From contig OY821784.1 in the NCBI GenBank assembly GCA_963682175.1, forward strand, positions 22,983,621 to 23,047,620: a stretch of DNA of 64,000 bases, given 5' to 3'. Numbering within the stretch: position 1 is the first letter of the stretch; each line of letters starts with the position of its first letter. The notes under the pieces were generated by a model that ran no database searches, was not told where the DNA came from, and saw only the letters and a list, made by a program, of their open reading frames with translations. This document shows positions 32,159-42,540 of this stretch, one piece after another. The stretch comes from Triglochin maritima (Eukaryota > Streptophyta > Magnoliopsida > Alismatales > Juncaginaceae). Made by a program: the position numbers and the translations under genes.

Positions 32159-33559
32159 TGATTAGTGTCATATCATGCATATATCTGGGTCATATATCCT
32201 CTATTTTGAGCCTAAGTAATGCTACGTAATGAGTTTTATATTTAAGTTTCAGGAATAAACATGTTTAAGAAGAAGAAGACACAAAAGGGCTAAAACGCGA
32301 GAAAAAGGACTGATTTGTGCACTTATTTACCTCTACAGGAGGAAAAGACCTGGATGTAAGCCGAAAGGACCAAATTGCAAACTATGAAACTCCACATCAT
32401 CATGAGGAGTATTTTGGCAATTAGATTCGAGCCTAGACTCAAACAACCGATCTGGGTGCACTCCACGTGGAGAATTGATGCAATTAAGAATGAATCAGAA
32501 AACGGGTCAAATCCGACCAATTATGACCGCCAATTGGCAACCCAAACCTCCTATTGGCGGTTTATTTTGGTCAAGATCTGACCCGATTTCTCATGGTTGT
32601 GTATTATGTTGTTTATGCCCATTTTAAGCATGTTTCAATAGTCCCACACCGGGGGATTGTCGTTAGTTTCCTTTTTCATGTCTATAAATAGAATTTCTCT
32701 TCTTCCTTTATAAACTACCCATTGCTTGGTGGTTATTCTCTCTACTTGGAGTAAGCCTTTGGAGAAAAACTCAGGTGGAGAGAATGCTACTCTTAATGTG
32801 AGTCATCAATAAAGTAATTTCTTCTAGTTTTGTTTTAATGTTGTCTCTTTTGAATGCTTGCATGTTTAGCTTATTTTATTTTCTTAATCTTATTATAATT
32901 AGTTAGAATGTATCTCTTTCTTAGTATAATGTTTATCTTAATGGTAGTGAGTAGTTTCATCCCTCTTTGGGGGTGGAGATAATGTTTATACATGTATGAA
33001 GAATGAGAATGAATGTTATCTTATGCAATATGTGATGAATGTGAATGTATGCTTGTTTGTTTAAATTATAATACTTAACTTGATGGGTTTTGCCATAACT
33101 TTTAGACACTTCCCATGATTCTTTAGGTTCTTAATAACCAACTTTGGTTATGCTCTTGTTAATCAACTATGTTAGTGATTGAATTGATAGGTTTTGCCAC
33201 AACCATTAGACACTTCATATGCATGAAAACACAATCTATACTCATGTCACATCGAATGCATTCTTCACCACCTTATTACATGTGTATACACACTCCCCCT
33301 GTTAGGGGTTTTCCTAACTGATTTCCATCTAGCTTTGTTAGTTTCTTAGTTTAGTTTAGTTAATCTTGAGTTATTATCTTTCTCATTTGTTAGTTACTAG
33401 TTTAGTGTAGCCTAGTTTAGTGTAATGAAAACTCTTCTCTCCTTATTTGCCACTAGATTTCTGAAGAACCAGAGTTGACACACCTCCTTGTGGTCTCGAC
33501 CTGTACTTGCCACCGCTTCATCGCGGTCGTGCACTTGCGGTTTAAGCTGAATTGAAACA
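32159..33559 (+). mobile_element. Solo LTR of a diverged Athila-type subfamily
   Basis: It begins TGATTAGTGTCATATCATGC and ends GAATTGAAACA, with ACATG on both sides (32154-32158 and 33560-33564). It aligns along its length with the other Athila-type LTRs (TATA box TATAAATAG at about 32686, GC-rich end at 33510-33540) but is clearly more diverged. No internal sequence is present, so the element was removed by LTR-LTR recombination. It interrupts the Harbinger transposase. Confidence 0.88.
32525..32562. repeat. Palindrome pair in the solo LTR
   Basis: GACCGCCAATTGGCAACC (32525-32542) and AACCTCCTATTGGCGGTT (32545-32562). The arms are eroded, but the spacing of the pair matches that in the related LTRs. 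Confidence 0.75.
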
Positions 33560-33564
33560 ACATG

Positions 33565-34090
33565 CACCAATGTGAGTCCCGCCTATAGCTCCTATACAAT
33601 CCTTCAAATAAGGGTAAATTTTCCCACCACCATGCACAAGAATGTACTTAGGGGTCTCATCTAAAGGTTCTTTAGAACCTAACATGTTACACGACCATAT
33701 TACAAAGGCACGTAAAACCGTGTTGAAGTGTCTACTAATTGTTTTGCCCGAGTGTTGAAACATGTCCTTAACCTCTCTATTAATGTTTTCATTAATCTCC
33801 CGCGTGGGTTTCAATAGCCCCTGAACATTCAACAAATGACACAATTTAACAAAAACTTTATTGTGCATCCTACAACCATCAAAACAAACCCTCAAATGAC
33901 CCACCAACATATTGGAAGTATTTTGGTTACCACTCATACGTGATATGTTGATCGGTATTTTAAAAAGTCTCATGTTCATGAACTCCTCTATACAATTCAT
34001 GGCCCTTAGCATTGGGTCATTATCCTTCACATCCTCCTCCAAGAATCGTTTCATGATATTTCTGTCAACGTTTGGGTATAAAATCAGCAT
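33565..34090 (-). pseudogene. Harbinger transposase, N-terminal half
   Basis: The open frame starts at 34090. It reads GHLRVCFDGCRMHNKVFVKL, EVKDMFQHSGKTISRHFNTV and PYLKDCIGAIGGTHIGACC. These are the helix-turn-helix and first catalytic blocks of PIF/Harbinger (HARBI1-like) transposases. Relatives read GAIDGTHI; here the catalytic Asp is Gly (codon at 33581-33583), so even without the insertions the enzyme would be inactive. Weak coding-like text upstream (34091-34286) may be more of the N-terminus. The frame runs into the solo LTR at 33564. Confidence 0.85.
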
Positions 34091-34304
34091 GACACTCCAA
34101 CTTGTAGTCCCTAAAGCAATAAAACGACACTTAAAATCATTGTTTCAAGGTTGGGTTTTGATTCTTTGTTTTGTTGGGTATGAACATGAATTTAGGCTCT
34201 GGTTTATACACCCAACCAGCTTGCAGAAAGTGCAGGCTCAACCAAAACCCAGGGATGTAACTAAATTGGACGTGCTCGGTACATAACATAACAAATCCAA
34301 ACTG

Positions 34305-34999
34305 GTGATTGAGATTTTATCAGTTTAAAACCGCAAGTGCACGACGTCGGTGAAGATGCGGCAAGTACAGGTCATACCACGAGGAGTTGTGTGTGTCGTT
34401 GTTCCCACCAAACTCGAATGGAAGATAAAAGGAGATGGAGAGAATTAGGCTACTAATTAAACTAAACTAAACTAAGAATGAATCAACAAGATATGACTAA
34501 AACCCCCTAGAAGTGGGGTGTGTAGGTGTGTGTAAGAGAGTGAGTGAGTGGGTGTTCCATGCAATTAGGCACAAGTGTAGTGTGACATACAACTACAAGC
34601 TAGTGTAGAATCCAAGTATATGATACACAACACTACATGGAAACCATGAACATGCATATTTCACATAAAGTTTAGGTTGATTTTAGATTATCAAACATGC
34701 AATACATACTTAGTGTGGCCATTAGAGCATCAATTAATCCTACCTACAACTTACATCATCCATGCTAATTTGCATCAAACATAGATCTATACATTTCAAG
34801 CCACTTTGATACAAAGATAAATCATTACAAGCAACAAGATACAATCTAGATCTAGCATGAGACAAGTACCTAGTGTGGCCATTATCCCATCTAATACAAG
34901 TTTAAGCATGCTACAAGTATAGATCTACATTAAGGACATGAAAATGACACAAATAAGAAGAACCAATGATCACACAACACATAGTCTACATCACCTCCA
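34305..34999 (-). mobile_element. Athila-type LTR fragment
   Basis: AAACCGCAAGTGCACGACGTCGG near 34325 and GGCAAGTACAGGTC near 34359 are the complement of the conserved LTR end. Following text matches the R/U5 and U3 side of the solo-LTR subfamily loosely, including the TAAGGGG-like tract near 34510. The left end is unclear. The right end is cut at 35000 by a copia LTR. Confidence 0.65.
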
Positions 35000-35622
35000 T
35001 GAAGGGAATGTGTTCTAAAAGTTTTACTTTTAAATGTCAATTATTATGAATTGAATGAGAAATCATTTTGTTCCTTGTTTATGTTATTCATCTTTTAGAA
35101 GTGTTAAGGAAGAGGCTCTTGGTCCTTAACCGTAGAGTTCTAAAAGATATTGGTTTACATAAAACAAAAGATATTCGCAATCATGGTAATTAACATGGGA
35201 CATTAATTACCGAGTTAAGATTGTCGTGTTGGTCATAGATCATTGTAGCTCTACAAGTGAGTGACAACACGGGTACACAAAAGAGGAAAATATTACTTTT
35301 GTATACTGAATAGACCTAATAAGTAGAACATTATAGAATTGTGTTTTCTGTGTCATTAATGTTTTACTGTGTCTTTGGTCCTTTGATATGAGACTTATAT
35401 CCGATCACTTAAGAATTGCTTAATTAGACTAGTGTCTTGAGCTATCGATGAGTGTAGTGTAATGGCATTGGTTGTTTAAGTATGACTTTTGTTGGAGAAG
35501 ATAGTTAGTCAAAAGATTATCATTGCCCCTCTTAATTGACTGATGATATTAGTGGGCCCCTTGATAAAGCAAAGTTATAATGTGCACAATGTGATTTGAG
35601 TTAAGTCACATATTTATAACTA
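35000..35622 (+). mobile_element. 5' part of a copia LTR
   Basis: This matches, in complement, the first 600 or so bases of the LTRs ending at 51021 and 54434. Shared words include CTTAACCGTAGAGTTCTAAA and GGGCCCCTTGATAAAGCAAA. The LTR stops mid-way at the junction with integrase. Confidence 0.85.
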
Positions 35623-36656
35623 GTGCACGAGACGGTTTCAGGTACTTCATTACGTTCACGGATGATTATAGTCGTTATGGCTATGTTTATCTAATGAGAA
35701 ACAAAAGTGAGTCCTTTGACAAGTTCAAAGAATTCAAGAATGAAGTAGAGAACCAACTCGATAAGAAAATCAAGTCTCTACGAACGGATCGTGGAGGTGA
35801 GTACTTAAGTGCCGAATTTGACTCATACCTAAAGGAGTTTGGTATTGTACCTCAACTCACCCCTCCCGGTACACCTCAGTGGAATGGGGTATCCTAAACG
35901 AGGAATAGGACATTGCTCGACATGGTTCAGTCAATGATGAGTCATGCGGAATTACCTCTATACTTTTGGAGTTATGCACTACAAACTGCGGCTTACACAC
36001 TAAATAATGTTCCATCCAAATCCGTGGAGAAAACTCCTTATGAGATGTGGAGTGGTAAAACACCCAAGCTCAATTTTCTCAAGATTTGGGGTTGTGAGGC
36101 TTACGTCAAGAAATTGATGTCGACCAAACTTCAACCAAAAGCAGATAAGTGCTTCTTTATAGGTTATCCTCGTGAGACAAGAGGATACTACTTTTGGCAT
36201 ATCACCTCCAATCGAGTGATTGTAGAGAGGGATGCCACATTTCTGGAAAAGGAATTTCTGGAAAGAGTAAAAAGTAGTGGGAGTAGGGTTGTGCTTGAGG
36301 AAACTCAAGATACTCTACAAGATCATGACATGAATGATGACATTCAAGATCATGAAGGCCCAATCGAGATTCCTTTGGTTAGTGGGAGCGTAAGTCAGAG
36401 ACCCTCGCAAGAAATTGTGAGAGAATCTCAATCATCCCCACCTAGTGTACGTTCAAGAGTTGAACGTGAACCCTCTGCTCAAGAAATTGTGGAAGAAGTT
36501 CGAGAGACACGAGAAGAACCAAAAGAACTAAGAAGGTCAACGAGGGAAAGGAAGAAACCCGACTTGTATCTGGGACTTCATAAAATCATGGTACTTGATA
36601 CCAATGATCCCTTGACCTTCCAAGAAGCAATGGAAAGGGAAGACTCCAAACTATGA
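35623..36656 (+). pseudogene. pol: Copia integrase (partial)
   Basis: It starts within the core at ARDGFRYFITFTDDYSRYGY. It continues through KIKSLRTDRGGEYLSAEFDS and LTPPGTPQWNGVS, then after TAA (35895-35897) through TRNRTLLDMVQSMMSHAELP. PYEMWSGKTPKLNFLKIWGC and DKCFFIGYPRETRGYYF follow. Two catalytic residues are visible (the Asp in TDRGGE; the Glu expected after WNGVS falls at the TAA). So the third acid has become a stop. The tail (36300-36650) is an acidic linker, EEPKELRRSTRERKKPDLYL. The frame ends at TGA 36654, a Trp in relatives. Confidence 0.9.
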
Positions 36657-37396
36657 CTTAAGGCCATGGAATCCGAAATAGAATCCATGTATGATAATCA
36701 AGTGTGGAACTTGGTTGACCTTCCTCAAGGGAAAAAGGCCATTCAAAATAAATGGGTTTTCAAGAGGAAGATGGACATGGATGGGAACTTGACAACCTAC
36801 AAAGCGAGGCTTGTAGCGAAGGGTTTCACTCAAGTTCAAGGAATTGACTATGATGAAACTTTTTCACCGGTTGCCATGTTCAAGTCTATTCGGATCATGC
36901 TCGCTATTGCCGCATTTCATGATTATGAAATATGGAAAATGGATGTCAAAACGGCGTTCCTTAAAGGGAACTTGGAAGAGGATGTGTACATGGTACAGCC
37001 TCAAGGTTTTGAAGATCCAAAGAATAGTGAGAAAGTATGCAAGCTTCAAAGATCCATTTATGGATTGAAGCAAGCAACAAGGAGTTGGAACAAACGCTTT
37101 GACGAGGAAGTGAAGAAGCTTCACTTCATTCAAAGTAAGGAAGAACCTTGTATATACAAGAAGGTTAGTGGGAGCCATGTAGTATTCCTAATCTTATATG
37201 TCGATCACATATTGCTTATGGGCAATCATATTCCTTTGCTTGAGCAAACGAGAAGTTCATTGAAATATGCATTCTCAATGAAAGATATGGGTGAGGCTCA
37301 ATACATCTTGGGAATCAAGATATATAGAGATAGATCTCGTAGACTCATTGGCATCAGTCAACGTGCATACATTGACAAGGTCTTGAAAGGTTCAAG
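36657..37396 (+). pseudogene. pol: Copia reverse transcriptase
   Basis: YDNQVWNLVDLPQGKKAIQN, KWVFKRKMDMDGNLTTYKAR, GIDYDETFSPVAMFKSIRIM, MDVKTAFLKGNLEEDVYMVQ and KLQRSIYGLKQATRSWNKRF are the standard RVT_2 blocks. The catalytic motif is FLILYVDHILLMGN: the second Asp of YVDD is His. That change alone should abolish polymerase activity. The frame ends at 37400 after a 1-nt deletion near 37390; relatives read VLKRFKM. Confidence 0.9.
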
Positions 37397-38269
37397 ATGA
37401 ACAACTCCAAAAAGGGCAGTGTGCCAATGAGTACGGGTGTGCAACTCAAGAAGTCTCAACGTGCGCAATCATGTAAGGACTTAGAGTACATGAAGGATGT
37501 CCTTTATGCTTCGGCAATTGGGTCGATCATGTACGCGATGACTTGCACAAGACCCGATGTCTCGTATGGTCTAAGCGTGACAAGTCATCACCAATCCAAC
37601 GCAGGTCCTGAGCATTGGACTGCGGTCAAGAATATCCTGAAGTACCTTAACCGGACTAAGGATAAGATTCTTGTTTGTGGAGGACAAAGGTAGTTGATAT
37701 CCGAAGGGTACTCAGATGCGAGTTTCATGAGTGATCCAGACGATAGAAGGTCGCAATCAGGATACGTCTTTCTTCTGAATGGTGGAGCTGTGAGTTGGCG
37801 TAGCTGGAAGCAAACCACTACGGCCGATTCAACCACCGCTTCAGAAGTAATGGCTGTCGCTGAAGCGAGCAAGGAAGGAGTGTGGATCAAGAAGTTCCTT
37901 GAAGATCTTGGAGTAGTTCCCTCGAGCGAGGGACCCATTGAGCTATTTTGCGATAGTAGTGCATCTATCTCGCAAATCAAGGATCCTAGATCACACCACA
38001 AAGTGAAGTACATGGATCATAAGTACTTCGTGACACGTGACCTCATCGACGAAGGCAAAATAAATCTTTTATGGGTGGACACCAACAGCAACACAGCTGA
38101 TCCATTCACAAAACCCTTGTCCCAAGCCAAGGGCGAAATGCATTTCGAGTCCATGGGATTGAGGAACCATGTAGATTTGCTTGAGGATTGGCTACTAGTG
38201 GATGAAATAAGAAAGAAAAATACTCTTAATTTTTGGTTGGACAATTTAAACATTTATATGTCATTTTAG
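37397..38269 (+). pseudogene. pol: Copia RNase H
   Basis: MNNSKKGSVPMSTGVQLKKS, ASAIGSIMYAMTCTRPDVSY and TAVKNILKYLNRTKDK are followed, after TAG 37691-37693, by SEGYSDASFMSDPDDRRSQS. GYVFLLNGGAVSWRSWKQTT, ELFCDSSASISQIKDPRSHH and ADPFTKPLSQAKGEMHFESM complete the copia RNase H. The acidic residues in YSDAS and FCDSS are kept. The protein ends at 38267-38269. Confidence 0.88.
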
Positions 38270-39015
38270 AATTTAGGTGATCATGCATATTTATCATCTA
38301 TACACATCCTAACATTCATCCATACAATCACATATATATCAAGCACACAAACATAAATAAATCCATTCACATACACATTGTGTGAGTTTATATGTTCTCG
38401 CGTCCTTGATCTTCGCGCTTCTTCAGTGTCTTCCTCTTGCGCCATGGATGTTGATATTGCAAAAAATATAAACATGAATCTCAATTTTCAAAATTGTCTA
38501 GTGCAAGTCCTATGTAAAAATCCTCTCAAATGCATGTATATACATAGAAATAAAATTTGGCTTTCACATATACATAAGCCCCTGTGATTGAATAATAATA
38601 ACATACACATTCATTCATTCACACACGGCTTCTTCGGAACATACAAACTCACATATCCCTGCATTAGAGAACTCGAGCAATGCATGTACATATACTATAT
38701 ATTACTCGATTTAGTTTATCATGCATCTCTAAATCAAACAATTCTAAAATGATTTGAAATCCATTAAAATGATTTTATGCATCCATAGTTCAATACACAA
38801 AACATTTGAACCGCTGTTTATCCAATTTCCAAAAATACAAATTTAAAGAAAGATAAACATATGCCTTTTTCGTTTTATCGATTCTTTATAAAATAATCAT
38901 TTAATTAAAAACAAAAATTCTATAAATTAGACATAAGTCTAAATTTCAATTCTAACATTCGCATGATGTGTTTCCAACATTTAAAACTATCAAAAGAATC
39001 AATTAGAATTAAATC
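38270..39015. other. Unassigned AT-rich stretch between inverted copia parts
   Basis: No gene is recognised. When the insertion 39016-48714 is removed, this stretch continues into 48715-48842. That segment ends, on the minus strand, in a copia primer site and LTR. So part of it may be the minus-strand 5' untranslated region of the element whose LTR starts at 48843. Confidence 0.4.
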
Positions 39016-39340
39016 TGTTAGGATCTATGGCCCTCTAATCGCTATAATAAATGCGGAATTAAAAATACTAATCGAAGGATTAAGGGAAGAGATAATGCAA
39101 ACCACAAAATCGTCGACACCGGAGTTTAGAGAGGTTCGGCACCCACACCCGGGTCCTAGTCCTCCTCGCAAGCCTCGCTCGATCCCCCGAGCCTCGCTTA
39201 CGGTTCCACTAACTGATCTCCGTTCCGGGCCGAGACCAACGCCGTTTACAACACCGAGCCTCGCGAACAACCTCGCCTCGCTCGTGTCTCCTCTCACAAC
39301 CCGAGAGGGAGCTTCCTCGAAGGTTTACAACTTGGTGATT
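39016..39340 (-). mobile_element. 3' LTR of the gag-only element, outer part
   Basis: It begins TGTTAGGATCTATGGCCC and ends at TGATT, where the Athila derivative enters. It is nearly identical to 47213-47537. It contains the GC-rich block CCTCGCTCGATCCCCCGAGC. Confidence 0.9.
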
Positions 39341-39394
39341 TGTTGAACGTTTTATTTTAAACCGCAAGTGCACGGCCGCGATGAAGCGGTGGCA
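39341..39394 (-). mobile_element. Remnant of the 3' LTR end
   Basis: TGTTGAACGTTTTATTTTAA and the GC-rich end up to GCGGTGGCAA are identical to 42541-42594. The sequence then jumps to gag text. Confidence 0.88.
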
Positions 39395-39862
39395 AATTCC
39401 CTGAGAAAGATATAGGGGTCACCTTTCCCAGTGCAGCGAGGGAGCATGGAAATGAATTGAAGCTTAACCTCAAAATGGTTCCCATTAGCCTCTGGTAATA
39501 CGATGCATGAGGGTAGAGCGGTACGGCTTGGGTAGCATCGATCACGAAGAGGTATGGGAACGACAGATGGAAGCACAGGTGGAACATGCGGGTCCAGCAA
39601 CCTACTATCTTGTCCATGTTGTCACTCTGCTTTTTGTTTAACCTACTTGGATAGGGAGCTTTTGGCAGGTAGGTTTTCTGTTGTGCCTGAGAAGAAAGCT
39701 TTGGTGTATTACCCTCACCCTCAGCTTCTTCTTCACCACCATTCCCAATGAGGGGCTGCATAGATGGTGGTGGGTGTGGCAAGGAAATGTGATTGTCAAC
39801 CTGTTTTCCATTCCTTAAGGTCACAATGGAATTGACATGGTGAACAGGTTCCTCCACATGGT
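39395..39862 (-). pseudogene. Rearranged gag segment and start of pol
   Basis: Bases 39395-39595 duplicate 41080-41285 (complement), the gag region coding MLPRCTGKGDPYIFLREF and upstream. The rest encodes VNHVEEPVHHVNSIVTLRNG to PYPSRLNKKQSDN, matching the pol start at 23484-23735. The join near 39597 passes from DKI of pol into LDPHVPPVLPSV of gag. Confidence 0.8.
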
Positions 39863-41449
39863 TCACTTGCCTCCCCCGAGGTACCACATTCTCATTTTGC
39901 ATGTGTTGTTGCTGGTACACACGGGGGTTAGCCTCAGGCTGGCTAGGAAAAGACTCTCTCTCTCTCTTTCATGTACAGACTGAGCCAATTGGCCCATCTG
40001 AAGCTCTAGAGATTTCATGGTCTGCTGATTTGAAGTGAGAACTTGACTTGTGGTAGACATAAAAAATTTCATTGAGTTTTCAAGTCCACGAGTCAAGGTC
40101 TCAAGCGAATTGAATCGGGTTTCCATATTATTGGAATTTGGGAAACCCGATGGATTGGTGGTTTGCGCTTGGGGTGGCTGATAGGAATGTGCATGCATGG
40201 GAGGTTGGTGTGATTGGTAAGGTGGTCTAGAGGAGTTTGAAGGACCACCCGGGGCATTATTTTGGTTCCATGAAAAATTGGGGTGGTTCCTCCATCCAGG
40301 GTTATAAGATGATGAGTATGGGTCATTCCTAGCTCTGTCAGAGATGGCGTTGACACGCTCCATCTCAGGAGGAATGGACTCACACTCGCTCTCTACATGA
40401 CCTATCCTACCACATGAATGACAAGGAACTGGACCAGATGTGGACATGTGAGGTGCACTTTGTCGGTTTTGGAGCTCAATCGAATCCATACGGCGCATTA
40501 AGGCCGCCATGCGTGCCTCGGTGGCCGTAGTGGTATCGATAGCAAATGTGGCACCCGATCTAGTCGAGTTTGCATTCGTGATCCTCGCTCCTATACTAGA
40601 TGATGCAGGTGGTTCCCTCACACTCTCCCACTGCATGGTTTTCTCAGCGAGGTCTTCTAGGAAGGCCCATGCCTCCCTTTCATCCTTTCCCAAGAACTCT
40701 CCTTGACACATGGACTCAAGGAGCGTTCTGGACGGGATGTGAAGACCCTCGTACACAATCTGACAAAGGCGCCACAACTCAATGCCATGGTGAGGGCTTG
40801 AGGATAGTAGCTCCTTGAACCTCTCTAGATATGCATGAAATGTCTCGGTCTCAAGTTGATAGAACGAATTGATTTCGTTCCTCAATTTTTGAGTCCGATG
40901 ATTAGGAAAGTACTTCTTAAGGAAGGCAGATTGAAACTCATCCCAAGTCCTAAAGGCATTCGCCTGGTTGCTGTACAACCACTTCTTGGCGTCATCCTTT
41001 AGTGCAAAAGGAACGAGCCTAAGATGGATGGAGTCTGTGCTAAGTTGTTGCAGCTTGAACATAGCACAGACCTCCTCAAATTCCCTGAGAAAGATATAGG
41101 GGTCACCTTTCCAAGTGAAGCGAGGGAGCATGGAAATGAATTGAGGCTTAACCTCAAAATGGTTCCCATTAGCCTCTGGTAATACGATGCATGAGGGTAG
41201 AGCGGTACGGCTTGTGTAGCATCGATCACGAAGAGGTATGGGAACGACAGATGGAAGCACAGGTGGAACATGCGGGTCCAGCAACTGCTCCTCCTCACGG
41301 AAATTAGCAGCCATTGGACCCGAACTACGTGCGACACGAGAGGAGGAAGGCGTCGAGAAATCGATGACCGAAGCCGGATTGACAACGCTCCTCGTCAAAC
41401 GACCACTCTCGTCTCGTGTCCACGAAAGCTTGCACAAAGGTGCACACAC
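39863..41449 (-). CDS. gag: Athila-type Gag protein of the deletion derivative
   Basis: This 528-residue open frame is close to the gag at 21880-23487 along its whole length. It has MAANFREEEQLLDPHVPPVL, WKGDPYIFLREFEEVCAMFK, FLKKYFPNHRTQKLRNEINS and the zinc knuckle CHSCGRIGHVESEC. The frame opens at 41449 (MCAPLCKLSWTRDESGRLTR), but the shared internal Met of MAANF may be the true start. The last ~25 residues differ from the full element. The element has kept this one gene intact while losing all enzymes, as did its host copia element. Confidence 0.9.
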   Translation of the reverse strand: MCAPLCKLSWTRDESGRLTRSVVNPASVIDFSTPSSSRVARSSGPMAANFREEEQLLDPHVPPVLPSVVPIPLRDRCYTSRTALPSCIVLPEANGNHFEVKPQFISMLPRFTWKGDPYIFLREFEEVCAMFKLQQLSTDSIHLRLVPFALKDDAKKWLYSNQANAFRTWDEFQSAFLKKYFPNHRTQKLRNEINSFYQLETETFHAYLERFKELLSSSPHHGIELWRLCQIVYEGLHIPSRTLLESMCQGEFLGKDEREAWAFLEDLAEKTMQWESVREPPASSSIGARITNANSTRSGATFAIDTTTATEARMAALMRRMDSIELQNRQSAPHMSTSGPVPCHSCGRIGHVESECESIPPEMERVNAISDRARNDPYSSSYNPGWRNHPNFSWNQNNAPGGPSNSSRPPYQSHQPPMHAHSYQPPQAQTTNPSGFPNSNNMETRFNSLETLTRGLENSMKFFMSTTSQVLTSNQQTMKSLELQMGQLAQSVHERERESLFLASLRLTPVCTSNNTCKMRMWYLGGGK

Positions 41450-42516
41450 ACTAAAACCTTTTTTTTCCTTTTTTTTCTTTTTTTTGATAAAGAATGTGCG
41501 TAGAGGAGAAGACGGGGGGACACAGGAGAGAAAGAATGACTCAGGAGAGAAGGGAAGAAGTCCTTATGCTACGGCGGATGGGTACAAGTAGAAGCACACA
41601 AGCAAACAAGGCTCAAGCAATCCTAAGGTCGCTATAGGTCCTTACAGCTAGACGACGCCTAACTGCGAGGTCACGCGGCCTCAACACGCCTCACCTCCCT
41701 ACGACAAGGACCACAAAGCCCAGCAAGTGAGCCAAGATTCGGGGATCTCGTCTCTCCTACTATCGACAAAGTGGGCAACGCCGATCAGGTCATGACGATC
41801 GGGATCGGATCACTCTCCTAATGCGTCCAAGATCCTTAGGGCCAATGTCTACTTGATTTTAAAATTAGGCTCTTGATTAGTGTGGTTTTTGGGGTGAAGG
41901 AAAGGGTGATGAAATCCCCCACCTTATCTTTTATGGGACAGCCCCTCCTTAGTAGCGTTTTGGAGTCCTAAATCTAGCAATCAACTCTCCAAACAACGCT
42001 CAACTCACACTTGTTTCAATGCACTTCCTACTAACTAATGCATGTTCATACGAAATGCATGAATGAGAGTAGAAGGTGCGTACCTCACGCCAGCTCTCAG
42101 CAACAGAAAATAAAGCTAAGATAAAAGACAATCTAAATGCCTAAGTCACATACATGATGCATGACCTAAACAAAAAGAATGCCTAATCTTTTGCTTTGTG
42201 TTTTAGGGTCCAAGTTGCTTAAGGGAGGTTTGATTATTGATCTGGGAACAAACTATAAGTCAAAACATGCCAAATTAAGTCCCAGAGCACTATATCATAT
42301 AAAGAAATACTCCAAAGAAATTTCGAGGTGAAATGAAAAAACCAGACCGCCAGTTGGCGGTTGTAGACCGCTGATTGGCGGTCTTCTTCTCTCAAACCGC
42401 CTCCAAACTTCACCAGATGCTTCCCCTTCTCAATGTGAGTCTCCTGAAAGAAAGAAAACTACAAGACAAAAATTAAATCCACTCGAATCATCCAAACAAG
42501 AGTCTGGACTGGCACC
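41450..42516 (-). other. Untranslated leader of the Athila derivative
   Basis: It matches 20850-21880 in complement. It contains a palindrome pair (42345-42383) and a T/C-rich tract at 41458-41487 that reads as A/G on the element strand. No gene is seen. Confidence 0.75.
42345..42383. repeat. Leader palindrome pair
   Basis: GACCGCCAGTTGGCGGTT (42345-42362) and GACCGCTGATTGGCGGTC (42366-42383), corresponding to 20983-21021. Confidence 0.85.
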
Positions 42517-42534
42517 TCCCCGGCAGCGACGCCA
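42517..42534 (-). other. Primer binding site, tRNA-Asp type
   Basis: On the minus strand TGGCGTCGCTGCCGGGGA begins 6 bp inside the LTR. It differs at two bases from the tRNA-Asp complement. Confidence 0.8.
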
Positions 42535-42540
42535 AAAACT

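Larger units (their letters stand above)
17767..34290 (-). mobile_element. PIF/Harbinger transposon split by two insertions
   Basis: Minus-strand sequence carries the two genes expected of a plant PIF/Harbinger element: a DDE transposase and a Myb/SANT-like DNA-binding protein. The transposase is split in three: 33565-34090, then 31523-32158, then 19331-19426. Between the pieces lie a solo LTR (32159-33559, TSD ACATG) and a complete Athila-type element (19427-31522, TSD CGTAC). Removing both insertions restores one continuous order. The terminal inverted repeats could not be found; the right end merges with an LTR fragment at about 34305. Limits given are those of recognisable coding remnants. 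Confidence 0.8.
35000..38269 (+). mobile_element. Decayed Ty1/copia element with deleted 5' half
   Basis: A copia LTR start (TGAAGGGAATGTGTTC) runs to about 35622. It is followed immediately by integrase text, with no LTR end, primer site, gag or protease. Pol then continues to RNase H and ends at 38269. No 3' LTR in this orientation follows. The LTR is the same family as the minus-strand LTR copies at 48843-54434. Stops at 35895, 36654 and 37691, a 1-nt loss near 37390 and a changed catalytic RT residue show decay. Confidence 0.85.

Noticed and set aside
38281..38484. Minus-strand frame beginning MRFMFIFFAISTSMAQEEDT as a copia gag start
   Set aside because: The hydrophobic start and the lack of DUF4219/UBN2 text do not support Gag; the region stays unassigned.
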